Shown piece after piece: positions 8,622-16,688 of a DNA stretch of 58,861 nucleotides. Every line of letters begins with the position of its first letter. The stretch's first letter is position 1. A program made the translations under genes and the position numbers. The stretch covers positions 1-58,861 of the forward strand of contig QQUN01000002.1 in NCBI GenBank assembly GCA_008501585.1, in the 5' to 3' direction. The notes under the pieces are model-generated. The model made no database searches. It had not been told where the DNA came from and saw only the letters and a program-made list of their open reading frames with translations. The DNA is from Pseudomonadota bacterium. GTDB taxonomy: Bacteria; Pseudomonadota; Gammaproteobacteria; Burkholderiales; Rhodocyclaceae.

Positions 8622-8667
8622 GGGGCCGTCCCCGACGAAGTAACAGAAGCAAAGTCGTCCCTGCTTC
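8622..8667 (-). promoter_or_regulatory. Guanidine-II (mini-ykkC) riboswitch upstream of sugE
   Basis: Read on the minus strand there are two hairpins, each closed by an ACGR tetraloop. P1 (8667-8646) has a 9-bp stem GAAGCAGGG/CTTTGCTTC around ACGA. P2 (8633-8622) is GGGG-ACGG-CCCC. They are separated by a 12-nt linker and P2 lies about 18 nt before the sugE ATG, next to the ribosome-binding region. Paired ACGR hairpins are the hallmark of the guanidine-II class, and sugE is its usual target. Confidence 0.87.
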
Positions 8668-8715
8668 CCTACGCGGCCTCGGTGGCCGAAGTACTGCCAG
8701 TCTAGCAAACTCTCC

Positions 8716-9333
8716 TCAAGTTCCGCGCCGCGCGTTGGCCAAGAGGACGCCGAGCGCGATCATCGTGCCGCCCGAGATGCGGTTCAGCACCTTGGCCCGA
8801 GTGGCCCTTGCTGTGCTCGACTTCAGCAAGCGATCCGCTCCGAAAACTGCGACTACGTCGACGAGCGTGTTCAGCGCCACGCAGATGCAGCCCAGCAGGA
8901 CCAGTTGCAGCGCCAGTGGCTCGTCCGGCACGGTGAACTGCGGCAGGAAGGCCAGAAAGAATAGCGCCGTCTTGACGTTCAAGGCCTCGACCACGACGCC
9001 CTCCATAAACGCTCGCCGCGCGCCTTGGGAGCGCACGGTGGGAAGCGTGTCGGCTTGGTTACGGCGCATGAGCATGCGCACTCCCAGATAGACGAGGTAG
9101 GCGGCTCCTACGTACTTGACGAGGTTGAACGCCCACGCTGACTGCGCGATGAGCAATGACAGGCCGAACGCGGCGGCCAGCACATGGACGAAACCGCCTA
9201 GTCCGGTCCCTAGGCACGAGGCCAAGCCTTCCGGACGGCCACCGGCTGCCGTGCGGGCGACGACATAGGCGATGCCGGGGCCCGGCGTGATTGCCAGAAC
9301 CACTGCGGCGAAGATGAAGGCGAAGAGCGACAT
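8716..9333 (-). CDS. LysE/RhtB-family amino-acid exporter
   Basis: A 205-residue membrane protein with about six hydrophobic segments and the LysE/RhtB signature near the N-terminus ([19 protein letters not shown]), later [19 protein letters not shown]. Members export amino acids or their derivatives. It reads in the same direction as the ABM-like and PaiB genes upstream, with only 14 bp to the former, so an operon controlled from the paiB/mocR promoter is likely. The substrate cannot be deduced. Confidence 0.85.
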   Translation of the reverse strand: MSLFAFIFAAVVLAITPGPGIAYVVARTAAGGRPEGLASCLGTGLGGFVHVLAAAFGLSLLIAQSAWAFNLVKYVGAAYLVYLGVRMLMRRNQADTLPTVRSQGARRAFMEGVVVEALNVKTALFFLAFLPQFTVPDEPLALQLVLLGCICVALNTLVDVVAVFGADRLLKSSTARATRAKVLNRISGGTMIALGVLLANARRGT

Positions 9334-9347
9334 GAGGCTTGGGATGT

Positions 9348-9695
9348 TCAGGGTTGGGAGGATGGGCCGGCCTTTGGGGCCGCCCCGAGAGGATGGGCAA
9401 TGCCGCCGTCGCCGTAGGACCGGAGGACCTCAGCGATGACGATGTGATAGCCGTTGAGCCATTTCGCCTGTTGCTGCTTTGCGGCGACATGCAACGGGTG
9501 CTCGATGAGTTGCTGGAGGGCCTCCAGCGTCCGCCAGTAGTAGACGGTGGAAATGAGTCCCGTGGTCGGATTCTCCCAAGCCTCTTCGCCGAGGTAGCCC
9601 GGGATCGCCTTGGCTGCTTCGGCAATGGCTTGGTCCAGCCGGTGGAACTCGCCGTCGTACTGGCCCTTGGCGAAGGTAAACGTGGCGCTATACAA
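9348..9695 (-). CDS. ABM-superfamily (antibiotic biosynthesis monooxygenase-like) protein
   Basis: A 115-residue protein with a dimeric ferredoxin-like ABM fold signature: YSATFTFAKGQYDGEFHRLD, PGYLGEEAWENPTTGLISTVYYW and a helix that ends in AKWLNGYHIVIAEVLRSYG. Proteins of this kind are small heme- or quinone-related enzymes or stress proteins; no substrate can be named. It sits between paiB and the LysE exporter in a likely operon. Confidence 0.65.
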   Translation of the reverse strand: MYSATFTFAKGQYDGEFHRLDQAIAEAAKAIPGYLGEEAWENPTTGLISTVYYWRTLEALQQLIEHPLHVAAKQQQAKWLNGYHIVIAEVLRSYGDGGIAHPLGAAPKAGPSSQP

Positions 9696-9852
9696 GTCGG
9701 GCCTCCTGTGTCAGCCCAGCCGTTGGTAAGGCGCACGCCAGTCGCGAATTTGAGCGACCTGCGTCGCCCGGTCCCGCATGATGGCGTGCGCGAGGGACGA
9801 CCGCGTAGGAGTTGCTGGATTCCTTGAGGCAGTGAAGCACATATGTAGTCAT
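9688..9852 (-). pseudogene. Small ORF, possibly a GST-like gene remnant, coupled to paiB
   Basis: The ATG at 9852 overlaps the paiB stop by 4 nt (ATGA) and opens 54 codons that run 8 nt into the ABM-like gene. The first 18 residues (MTTYVLHCLKESSNSYAV) resemble the N-terminus of some glutathione S-transferases. A different frame then reads DRATQVAQIRDWRAPYQRLG and stops, so a frame change or internal deletion is likely. It is either a decayed gene or a small coupled peptide; the evidence is weak. Confidence 0.3.
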
Positions 9853-10484
9853 GACTTTTGCGTTAGCGTGTCTTTGATCGCCTGCGCAAGCCCATGGTTG
9901 CCGTGCGCTTCCAGCCCGCGGATAGCACCTTCACGATCTTGGAGTTGATAGTGCTGGTTCAGCTTGCGTTTGCCTTCCAAACGGGTGATGCGAATCTCGA
10001 TGCCGACGATATGCCGCAACTCCTCTGCGATGAAATCGGAGGGCGCGTCGCTCATTTTCCAGGGTTGCGCCTGATCGGCCTCATGCTGGCGAGTCAACCG
10101 ACCGACGACGCCCCGGACGAACTTCTCATCGTCGCGGACATGGATCGTGCCGTGGGCATGGACCACCTCGTAGTTCCAGGTCGGCACGCGCCGATGTGTC
10201 TCCTGCTTGCCCGGATACCAGTTGGGCGAGATGTAGCCGTCAACGCCACGGAAAACCACGAGGACAGCGTCGTCGTCCCGAATGTCGCGCCAAATCGGAT
10301 TCGCACGGGCAACGTGAGCGATGAGAACGCCGCCAGTGCCCGGTTGTTCATCCAGCAGGAACGGCAGGTGGTTTGCTTCCAGGCCTGTCGCTGTGTTCGT
10401 CACCAGCATGCCCAGCGAGTTGTCGCGGACGATGCGATGGAGTTCTTGAACCCGAGGTTCGGCGAATTGCTGAGGAACGTACAT
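9849..10484 (-). CDS. PaiB-family FMN-binding protein
   Basis: A 211-residue member of the FMN-binding negative transcriptional regulator family (Bacillus PaiB type). It begins MYVPQQFAEPRVQELHRIV and carries GVDGYISPNWYPGKQETHRRVPTWNYEVVHAHG, the conserved split-barrel segment. It is divergent from the MocR-type regulator across a 118-bp region with repeated CCAGT elements. PaiB proteins are more likely FMN or heme enzymes than repressors, so the family name should be read with care. Confidence 0.85.
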   Translation of the reverse strand: MYVPQQFAEPRVQELHRIVRDNSLGMLVTNTATGLEANHLPFLLDEQPGTGGVLIAHVARANPIWRDIRDDDAVLVVFRGVDGYISPNWYPGKQETHRRVPTWNYEVVHAHGTIHVRDDEKFVRGVVGRLTRQHEADQAQPWKMSDAPSDFIAEELRHIVGIEIRITRLEGKRKLNQHYQLQDREGAIRGLEAHGNHGLAQAIKDTLTQKS

Positions 10485-10539
10485 GAGGCACCCTTTCGAA
10501 TGAAGCTGCCGGAAACGCCCGGCGCAGGGCCTTACTGTG

Positions 10540-10598
10540 CTATTTTACCGGCCAGTATAAAATAGCCAGTTAAATACAACTTAACTAGACCAGTTTGA
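10540..10598. promoter_or_regulatory. paiB/mocR divergent promoter with repeated CCAGT sites
   Basis: Three same-direction CCAGTW elements occur at 10552, 10566 and 10590, the last just ahead of the mocR start. Overlapping them is CTATTTTAC...GTATAAAATAG, an AT-rich inverted repeat that can supply a -10 box in either direction. Direct repeats are typical MocR/GabR operators, so autoregulation and control of the paiB-LysE operon are inferred. Confidence 0.5.
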
Positions 10599-10602
10599 AG
10601 CG

Positions 10603-12108
10603 ATGCGTGCTGATAATGGACGCCAACCAGGACTGAGCCGTGCGCTCTACGAGGAATTCCGGGCTCGGATCGCGGACGGCACCTACGCCGCCGGCGCTGC
10701 GTTGCCATCGACGCGGGCGCTTGCCGCTGAACGCGGCTTGTCTCGGGCCACGGTGTCGCTGGTGTACGAGCAACTGGCGGCCGAAGGTTTCATCGAGACA
10801 CGCACCGGCGCAGCTAGCCGAGTTGCGATGGGGGCTGCCCCCGTAAGGCAAGTGGGCCGGCCTCGGCGGGCTCGCACCAAGCCGGTAGCCAACGAGCATT
10901 TGGCCGGCCGGCTCTCTGCCGTCGGTAACCGTATTACCGCCATGCGCCTTGCAGACGCGGGCCCAACGCGGTCTGGGGAAATCGACTTCGTTTACGGCCC
11001 GTTGGCGGGCAGCGACTTTCCGACCTTGACCTGGATGAAAGCGCTACGCGCCGTGGAGCGCCAGCGAAGCCGTCGCCTGGAATACGAAGACTCGCGCGGT
11101 AACCCGGACCTTCGCCGGGCGTTGCAGGCGCATCTCAGCCAGACACGCGGGCTGGCCTGCTCGGTGGACCAGCTCATGATCGTCAACGGCTCACAGCAAG
11201 CGCTGGATTTGTGTGCCCGATTGCTGATCGATCCGGGCGACGGCGTGGTTGTCGAGAACCCGGGTTATCGGATGGCCCACCATGTGTTCGAGGCCTATGG
11301 CGGCGTGCTCCAGTGCGTGGATGTGGATGGCCACGGCTTGGTAACCGACCAACTCGCCAAGCTAGGGCAGGCGCAACTCGCCTACGTGACGCCGACGCAC
11401 CAGTTCCCGCTGGGCTCCTTCCTGCCCATCGGGCGGCGCCGGCAGCTGCTGGACTGGGCGGAAGAGCACAACGCTTGGGTCATCGAGGACGACTACGACA
11501 GCGAGTACCGCTACGCTGTGCGCCCCGAAGCGACTCTGCAGTCCCTCGATACCCGCGGCTGCGTGATCCACATCGGCACCTTCTCAAAGACACTGTCGCC
11601 TCAGCTCCGGCTGGGCTATATGGTGCTGCCGCCAGCGCTGGTAGAAACATTCGCAGCGACTAAGCGGCTGACCGACCGACATACGGCGACCGGTGTGCAA
11701 CGTGCTTTGGCCATGTTGTTGGAAAACGGCAGCTACGACCGGCATGTCCGCCGCGTCCGGCGCTTTCAGCAGGCTCGACAGCAGGTACTCGTGAGCGCGC
11801 TGGGCCGGCATCTAGGCGATCAGATCGAGGTGCAGGGCGCTGCCAGCGGGCTCCATCTGGTGGTGTGGTTTCGGGCGCTTCCCGCGAGCGCGGAGCCGGC
11901 GCTGGTGCAGGCGGCGCGGCAACGTGGTGTCCGCGTCCATCCGCTCAGCCCGCTATTCAATCCTCGCGGGCCAGCAGCGGCAAGTCGGCGGCCGGCGGGT
12001 CTCGTCATGGGGTATGCGCTGCTCGACCGGGAGGCCATCGAGGACGGCGTTCGGAGCCTTGTCCAAGCGCTTCCAGAGGTAAGGCGGCTGATCCAACGGT
12101 CCCCTTGA
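10603..12108 (+). CDS. MocR/GabR-type regulator (GntR HTH fused to aminotransferase-like domain)
   Basis: A 501-residue fusion. The N-terminal GntR-type winged helix (about residues 10-80, LPSTRALAAERGLSRATVSL) is joined by a linker to a fold-type I aminotransferase domain. The PLP-lysine motif GTFSKTLSPQLRLGY is present, as are DDYDSEYRY and VENPGYR. Such proteins sense PLP or amino-acid adducts and control neighbouring transport or metabolic genes. It is divergent from paiB and the LysE exporter, a frequent arrangement, and is a likely regulator of them. Confidence 0.9.
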   Translation: MRADNGRQPGLSRALYEEFRARIADGTYAAGAALPSTRALAAERGLSRATVSLVYEQLAAEGFIETRTGAASRVAMGAAPVRQVGRPRRARTKPVANEHLAGRLSAVGNRITAMRLADAGPTRSGEIDFVYGPLAGSDFPTLTWMKALRAVERQRSRRLEYEDSRGNPDLRRALQAHLSQTRGLACSVDQLMIVNGSQQALDLCARLLIDPGDGVVVENPGYRMAHHVFEAYGGVLQCVDVDGHGLVTDQLAKLGQAQLAYVTPTHQFPLGSFLPIGRRRQLLDWAEEHNAWVIEDDYDSEYRYAVRPEATLQSLDTRGCVIHIGTFSKTLSPQLRLGYMVLPPALVETFAATKRLTDRHTATGVQRALAMLLENGSYDRHVRRVRRFQQARQQVLVSALGRHLGDQIEVQGAASGLHLVVWFRALPASAEPALVQAARQRGVRVHPLSPLFNPRGPAAASRRPAGLVMGYALLDREAIEDGVRSLVQALPEVRRLIQRSP

Positions 12109-12160
12109 ATACGACCAGCTGTTTTCAGGCCCTAGCAGCCACTCGATGATCTGTGGCGTC

Positions 12161-12186
12161 CGGCCGCTTCTGGCCGAAAGCGGCCG
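12161..12186. repeat. REP-like inverted repeat in 264-bp spacer
   Basis: CGGCCGCTT and AAGCGGCCG form a perfect 9-bp stem with an 8-nt loop. This element resembles dispersed intergenic palindromes of proteobacteria but is single in this window. The rest of the 12109-12372 gap holds no recognisable gene. Confidence 0.45.
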
Positions 12187-12372
12187 TTCTCGGAGCACCG
12201 GCCGCTGGCAGCGCCGTGGTGAGCATGGGTGCGGGTCGCAGTCCTTGCCGCGTTATGCGCGGCGGATCACATCGGCGCACAATGGCACTCTGGATGCGGC
12301 GCCCATCCGCGGTGGCCGCAATTGCGTCGCCGACGGTCGATGGCATGGCGCTGTGTTGGCCAGGAGATGTGG

Positions 12373-13581
12373 GTGAGTACGGAGTCCCAACCTCAACGCG
12401 AGCGCATTCCCCGCGCCATCTGGGCGCTGGGTTTCGTCAGCCTGTTGATGGATGTGTCCTCCGAGCTGATCCACAGCCTGCTGCCGGTGTTCCTGTTCAC
12501 CTCGCTCGGCGTCAGCGCCTTCGCCATCGGGCTGCTCGAAGGGGCGGCCGAGGCGACGGCCTTGATCGTCAAGGTGTTTTCGGGGGCGCTGTCGGACTGG
12601 TGGGGCAAGCGTAAGCCGCTGGCAGTGCTGGGCTACGGGCTGGGGGCGGCGTCCAAGCCGTTGTTCGCGATGGCCGGCGGCCTGGGGCTGGTGGTGGCGG
12701 CGCGGCTGATCGACCGCGTCGGCAAGGGCATTCGCGGGGCGCCGCGCGATGCGCTGGTGGCCGACATCACGCCGCCGGAGATTCGCGGTGCGGCCTTCGG
12801 GCTGCGCCAGGCGCTCGACACCGTCGGTGCTTTTCTCGGCCCGCTGGCGGCGATGGGGCTGATGCTGGCGTGGGCGGACGACTTTCGTGCGGTGTTCTGG
12901 GTGGCGACGATTCCGGCCTTTCTGGCTGTGGCGCTGCTGTGGTTCGGTGTGCGGGAGCCGACACACGCGCCGGCCGGCCGGCGCGTCAATCCGATCCGCG
13001 GCGAGCAACTTCGGCGGCTGCCGGCCGGTTATTGGTGGGTGGTCGGCATCGGCGCCATCGTGGCGCTGGCGCGCTTTTCAGAAGCGTTTCTGGTGCTGCG
13101 CGTGCAGCAGGGCGGGCTGCCGCTGGCCTTGGCGCCGTTGGTGCTGATCGTCATGAACGCGGTGTATGCCGCGGCCGCCTATCCTTTTGGCCGGCTGGCG
13201 GATCGGGTGGATCACGCGCGCTTGCTGGCCGGTGGCCTGTTGGTGCTGGTGGCGGCGGATGCGGCGCTGGCCTGGGACGGGCTCGCCGCCGTCGCCTGGC
13301 TGGGCGTGATGCTGTGGGGCCTGCACATGGCCATGACGCAGGGCCTGCTGGCGGCGATGGTGGCCGACGCAGCGCCGGCCGATCTGCGCGGCACCGCCTA
13401 CGGCATGTTCAACCTGGCCAGCGGGGTGATGATGCTCGCCGGCAGTGCGCTGGCCGGCTTGCTGTGGGACAGCCTTGGCGCTGCCGCCACCTTCTGGGCC
13501 GGTGGGGTGTTCAGCGCGCTGGCGTGCGGCGTCGTGCTGGTGCGACGGCCGGGTAGCGCCATGGGGGCACCGAACTGGTAA
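12373..13581 (+). CDS. MFS transporter
   Basis: A 402-residue, twelve-helix major facilitator. The loop 2-3 motif is SGALSDWWGKRKPLAVLGYGL, followed by RLIDRVGKGIRGAPRDALVAD, a pattern seen in drug/metabolite efflux MFS members. GTG 12373 is chosen since GGAG lies six nt upstream; the longer open frame adds an improbable Arg/Trp-rich tail. Substrate unknown. The flavin reductase gene starts 31 bp downstream on the same strand. Confidence 0.83.
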   Translation: MSTESQPQRERIPRAIWALGFVSLLMDVSSELIHSLLPVFLFTSLGVSAFAIGLLEGAAEATALIVKVFSGALSDWWGKRKPLAVLGYGLGAASKPLFAMAGGLGLVVAARLIDRVGKGIRGAPRDALVADITPPEIRGAAFGLRQALDTVGAFLGPLAAMGLMLAWADDFRAVFWVATIPAFLAVALLWFGVREPTHAPAGRRVNPIRGEQLRRLPAGYWWVVGIGAIVALARFSEAFLVLRVQQGGLPLALAPLVLIVMNAVYAAAAYPFGRLADRVDHARLLAGGLLVLVAADAALAWDGLAAVAWLGVMLWGLHMAMTQGLLAAMVADAAPADLRGTAYGMFNLASGVMMLAGSALAGLLWDSLGAAATFWAGGVFSALACGVVLVRRPGSAMGAPNW

Positions 13582-13612
13582 CGTACCGCCCAGACCCCGC
13601 ACCGAGCCCGCC

Positions 13613-14233
13613 ATGCCCGACACCGAACACTTCTACGAACCGCGCCTGGGCCACGGCCTGCCGCATGATCCGTTCAACGCCATCGTCGGCCCGCGGCCGA
13701 TCGGGTGGATCTCGTCGTGCAGCGCCGACGGCATCCTCAACCTGGCGCCCTACAGTTTCTTCAACGCCTTCAACTACACGCCGCCGATCATCGGTTTCGC
13801 CTCCACCGGTTACAAGGACACGGTGCGCAACATCAAGCAGACCGGCGAGTTCGTCTGGAACCTGGCCACCCGTGAGCTGGCCGAGGCGATGAACCGTAGC
13901 TGTGCCGCGGTGCCGCCCGAGGTGGACGAATTTGCGCTGGCCGGGCTCACGCCGGTGGCCTCGCGCCTGATCGGCGTGCCGCGGGTGGCGGAGAGTCCGG
14001 TGTCGTTCGAATGCCGCCGCACGCAAGTCGTGCAGTTGCAGAGCGCCGCCGGCGAGACGGTGCCGACCTGGCTGGTGCTGGGCGAGGTGGTGGCGGTGCA
14101 TATCGACCGCGCGCTGCTCAAGGACGGCCTCTACGACACCGCCAACGCCGGCCACATCCTGCGCGGCGGCGGGCCGGCGGACTACTTCACGGTGGGGGCG
14201 GCGCAGCTGTTCCGCATGAAGCGGCCGGGCTGA
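13613..14233 (+). CDS. Flavin reductase-like FMN-binding split-barrel protein
   Basis: A 206-residue protein of the flavin reductase/DIM6-NTAB family: PRPIGWISSCSADGILNLAPYSFFNAFNYTPP near the N-terminus and RRTQVVQL in the second half. It binds FMN and usually supplies reduced flavin or reduces small substrates. ATG 13613 is used; upstream sequence belongs to the MFS gene. The GC-rich hairpin after it may end the transcript. Confidence 0.8.
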   Translation: MPDTEHFYEPRLGHGLPHDPFNAIVGPRPIGWISSCSADGILNLAPYSFFNAFNYTPPIIGFASTGYKDTVRNIKQTGEFVWNLATRELAEAMNRSCAAVPPEVDEFALAGLTPVASRLIGVPRVAESPVSFECRRTQVVQLQSAAGETVPTWLVLGEVVAVHIDRALLKDGLYDTANAGHILRGGGPADYFTVGAAQLFRMKRPG

Positions 14234-14304
14234 GGCCTGCAATCTGCCCTGGCGACGCCTGTCGCACTGGCATCTCTCACATCGGTGATCTAGTAGTAGA
14301 AGCA

Positions 14305-14327
14305 GGCGCCCGGTGGTCTCGGGCGCC
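14305..14327 (+). terminator. GC-rich hairpin after the flavin reductase gene
   Basis: GGCGCCCG-GTGGTCT-CGGGCGCC is a perfect 8-bp stem. There is no T tract, so termination efficiency is doubtful. Confidence 0.4.
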
Positions 14328-14431
14328 GGCCTGATCGAGCCCATGACCATCGACCTCTGCGGCCCCTGGCCGTGCCCTCGACAGCGGTGGCGGACGCCCT
14401 GTCCGCGGCCGGATGACATGAGGAGAGCGAC

Positions 14432-14827
14432 ATGAAGCATTGGCGATGGGGCCTCGGTGCGCTGTGCCTGGGCCTGGTGTTGGGGGGCGAGGTGGCAGTG
14501 GCGGCCGTGCCGCGGGTGGATCTGGGCATGGCGCAGAGCCAGTCGATGTGCGATGGCAAGGCGACCTACAAATACGTGGTGATGTGGACGGCGCGCGGCA
14601 AATCTCGCGAGTATCAGATCAACTCGGGCAACAAATGCCAACTGGCAGGGCGGGTGTGCGGCATCAGCACCAAGACCTGCTACACCCAGTGCAGCGCGGG
14701 CGGTGATTGCCGCGCCGAGGTGGTGGGCTGCCAGATCGGGCGCGGCGCGCCGTGGATTCAGGCCTATGCGACGGATGGCTCGGGCTACCAGCGCATTACC
14801 GCGCCGGCGCCGGGAAAGTGCCAGTGA
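14432..14827 (+). CDS. Secreted cysteine-rich small protein of unknown function
   Basis: A 131-residue protein with a clear N-terminal signal peptide (KHWRWGLGALCLGLVLGG, cleavage probably near VAVAA). The mature part holds eight cysteines, enough for four disulfides. An AGGAGAGC ribosome site precedes ATG 14432. No family was recognised. It stands alone between the flavin reductase and a convergent cupin gene, so context does not suggest a role; a periplasmic or extracellular disulfide-stabilised protein is the safe description. Confidence 0.65.
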   Translation: MKHWRWGLGALCLGLVLGGEVAVAAVPRVDLGMAQSQSMCDGKATYKYVVMWTARGKSREYQINSGNKCQLAGRVCGISTKTCYTQCSAGGDCRAEVVGCQIGRGAPWIQAYATDGSGYQRITAPAPGKCQ

Positions 14828-15027
14828 GTTGAGAACTTGTGACTAAATCAACTGCGCGTGCCGATTGCTGCGTTGCTCACTCGCGCACGCCTCGCCTGTC
14901 CATTTGATATGTCTCGTCGTTCGCTCGCGTAGTTGCCAAATGCGGCCTGGCACTCGGCCCTGCACGCTACGATTTCTTCACAAATTCTGACGCCGGGTGC
15001 GCGGTGTGCAGCCCCCGGAGCCTGGGC
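14828..15027. other. Non-coding spacer between convergent genes
   Basis: Two hundred bases with no supported gene. They are rich in short GCG/CTCGC runs of the kind found in decayed dispersed repeats. No clear terminator with a T tract was found. Confidence 0.4.
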
Positions 15028-15477
15028 TCACTGGCCGGCGGGGTGGCCTTGCTGGGCGAGCAGTCCGGCGACATCGGCCACGCTGAGCGTGGCGACGGTG
15101 TGGCCATCGGCATCGAGCACATCGAAGAGCACGCCGTCGGCGCTGCCGCGCGTGCTGTAGAGCACCAGTGCGCCGTCGGGGCCGCCGCCTTCGCTGTGCG
15201 GCTCGGCATCGGCGGCGGTGATGCTGTGCCGGCCGGTCGGGCGGGTGTCGGTCAGGGCGCCGTCGGGGGCGTAGAGGCGGTGCTCGCCCTGCAGCACCAG
15301 GGTATGGGTTTCGGAACGGTGGCGGTGCAGGAAGATGGGCGCGTCCGAGTCGTAGCGGATGATGAAGTCGGTGATCTGGCGCGCTTCATCGACGGCCAGG
15401 ATGGTGTAGTGAAAGTGCGGAAAATCGCCGAGGCGGTGCCAGGTGAAGGCCGCGTCGAGGGGGCTGGGGGTGGTCAT
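15028..15477 (-). CDS. Cupin-like protein
   Basis: A 149-residue protein with one cupin-type barrel: APIFLHRHRSETHTLVLQGEHRLY carries the candidate metal-binding His residues. It starts 12 nt after the Sel1-type gene upstream on the same strand, with GGAGA as ribosome site, so it is the last member of the Sel1/ExbB-like operon. Function unknown; an RmlC-like enzyme or metal-dependent sensor is possible. Confidence 0.65.
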   Translation of the reverse strand: MTTPSPLDAAFTWHRLGDFPHFHYTILAVDEARQITDFIIRYDSDAPIFLHRHRSETHTLVLQGEHRLYAPDGALTDTRPTGRHSITAADAEPHSEGGGPDGALVLYSTRGSADGVLFDVLDADGHTVATLSVADVAGLLAQQGHPAGQ

Positions 15478-15489
15478 GACAGTCTCCGG

Positions 15490-16350
15490 TCAGGGGTGGT
15501 TGGACGGGGTGGGAATCCACGCGGGGTCGGCATAGACGCTGCCGTCTTCGCGGCGCCAGGCGTAGTGCACGCCACGGGCGAGGAAGTCGCGCGCATCGCG
15601 GTCGCCGGCTGCGGCGGCGGTCTTGAACAGGTGCAGGGCGGCGGTGCGATCGGGCGCGGTGCCGACCCCGAAATACAGCGCGGTGGCGTACTGGACGCGG
15701 GCGCCGTCGCTGTAGCCTGGGGTGTGGCTGGCGACGGCCTGGCGCAGGTAGTCGGTCATGCGTTCGGGGCGGCGGGGGACGCCGAGGCCGCTTTCGAAGA
15801 ACTGCGCCAGCCGGACCAGGCCGCCGGCGTGCCCTTCGCGGACACAGGCGGCGAGGATCACCAGTGCCGACTCGTAGTCGCCGCATTTTTCCAGTTCGAA
15901 CAACGCTGACGAGAAGTGGCCGGCACCGAAACTGCAGCTGGCCTTGCCGGTGTAGGTGTCGGCGTCCGGGCCGTTGGTGGCAGGCGCGGGCCCCTGGCAC
16001 AGGTGGTTGGGGCGCGGCAGGCGCGGGGCGGCGTCGGCGACGCGCTGCATCCAGCCTCGGGCCGCGGCGCGGTGCGCAGGCTGCGTGTCGGACGCGTGCC
16101 AGCGAAGGCGGGTGCCGCCGGTGGTGTCGTCCCAATCCACGCTGACCTCGACCGTGCCGGCCCCGGGCAGCGGGAGGCGGCCTTCGAAGCGGTCGAGGTC
16201 GAGCTGCGCGTGTGCGCGCAGGCCGTCGTGCTCGAGCTGGCCGAGCAGGGCGCGCCAGGCGCGTTCGGGGGCGACGGCGATCGGCAAGGTGTCGGCGGTG
16301 GCGGGGGCGGCCAGCAGGGTCGCCAGCAGCAGGGCAGGGAGACGTGTCAT
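15490..16350 (-). CDS. Secreted Sel1-like repeat protein B
   Basis: A 286-residue protein with a signal peptide (TRLPALLLATLLAAPATA). The N-terminal domain (about 20-110) is unrecognised and resembles a lipocalin- or polyketide-cyclase-like beta domain. C-terminal Sel1-like alpha repeats follow (GGLVRLAQFFESGLG..., YATALYFGVGTAPDRTAALHLFKTAAAAGD). Sel1 repeats mediate protein-protein contacts. The ATG overlaps the DUF2149 gene end by 4 nt, so it is coupled to the membrane pair upstream. Confidence 0.72.
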   Translation of the reverse strand: MTRLPALLLATLLAAPATADTLPIAVAPERAWRALLGQLEHDGLRAHAQLDLDRFEGRLPLPGAGTVEVSVDWDDTTGGTRLRWHASDTQPAHRAAARGWMQRVADAAPRLPRPNHLCQGPAPATNGPDADTYTGKASCSFGAGHFSSALFELEKCGDYESALVILAACVREGHAGGLVRLAQFFESGLGVPRRPERMTDYLRQAVASHTPGYSDGARVQYATALYFGVGTAPDRTAALHLFKTAAAAGDRDARDFLARGVHYAWRREDGSVYADPAWIPTPSNHP

Positions 16351-16688
16351 CGGTGGATCTCCGGGGTGGGCGGGTTGGTTTCGGGGACGTAAACCATCGC
16401 GCCGTCGGGCAGGCGGTAGGCGATGCCGGCGCGCACGCCCTGGCCGATGCCGGCGGTGCCGTCGGCGCGGTAGCGCTCGATGCGCTCGCCGTCCTTGATC
16501 ACCAGTTCCATGTCGGCGGCGCCGGGGTTGCGGATCAGCGTCAGCGCGTCGGCGCCGTAGGGCGACAGCGGACTGTTGGTGATGGACAGCAGCAGCGCAG
16601 CGATGAGGACCAGGAACACGTCGATCAGATTGACCACCGACAGGATCGGGTCTTCGTCATGCGCCTCGTCGCGCAGCGGCGGGCGCAT
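16347..16688 (-). CDS. DUF2149-family small membrane protein (ExbD/TolR-like position)
   Basis: A 113-residue protein with a single N-terminal membrane helix starting with an acidic residue: DPILSVVNLIDVFLVLIAALLLS. The C-terminal domain is periplasmic-type. This is the layout of ExbD/TolR proteins, and it follows an ExbB/MotA-like gene with a 1-bp overlap. The Asp in the helix could be the proton-carrying residue. No TonB-like or TolA-like gene is present. Confidence 0.7.
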   Translation of the reverse strand: MRPPLRDEAHDEDPILSVVNLIDVFLVLIAALLLSITNSPLSPYGADALTLIRNPGAADMELVIKDGERIERYRADGTAGIGQGVRAGIAYRLPDGAMVYVPETNPPTPEIHR

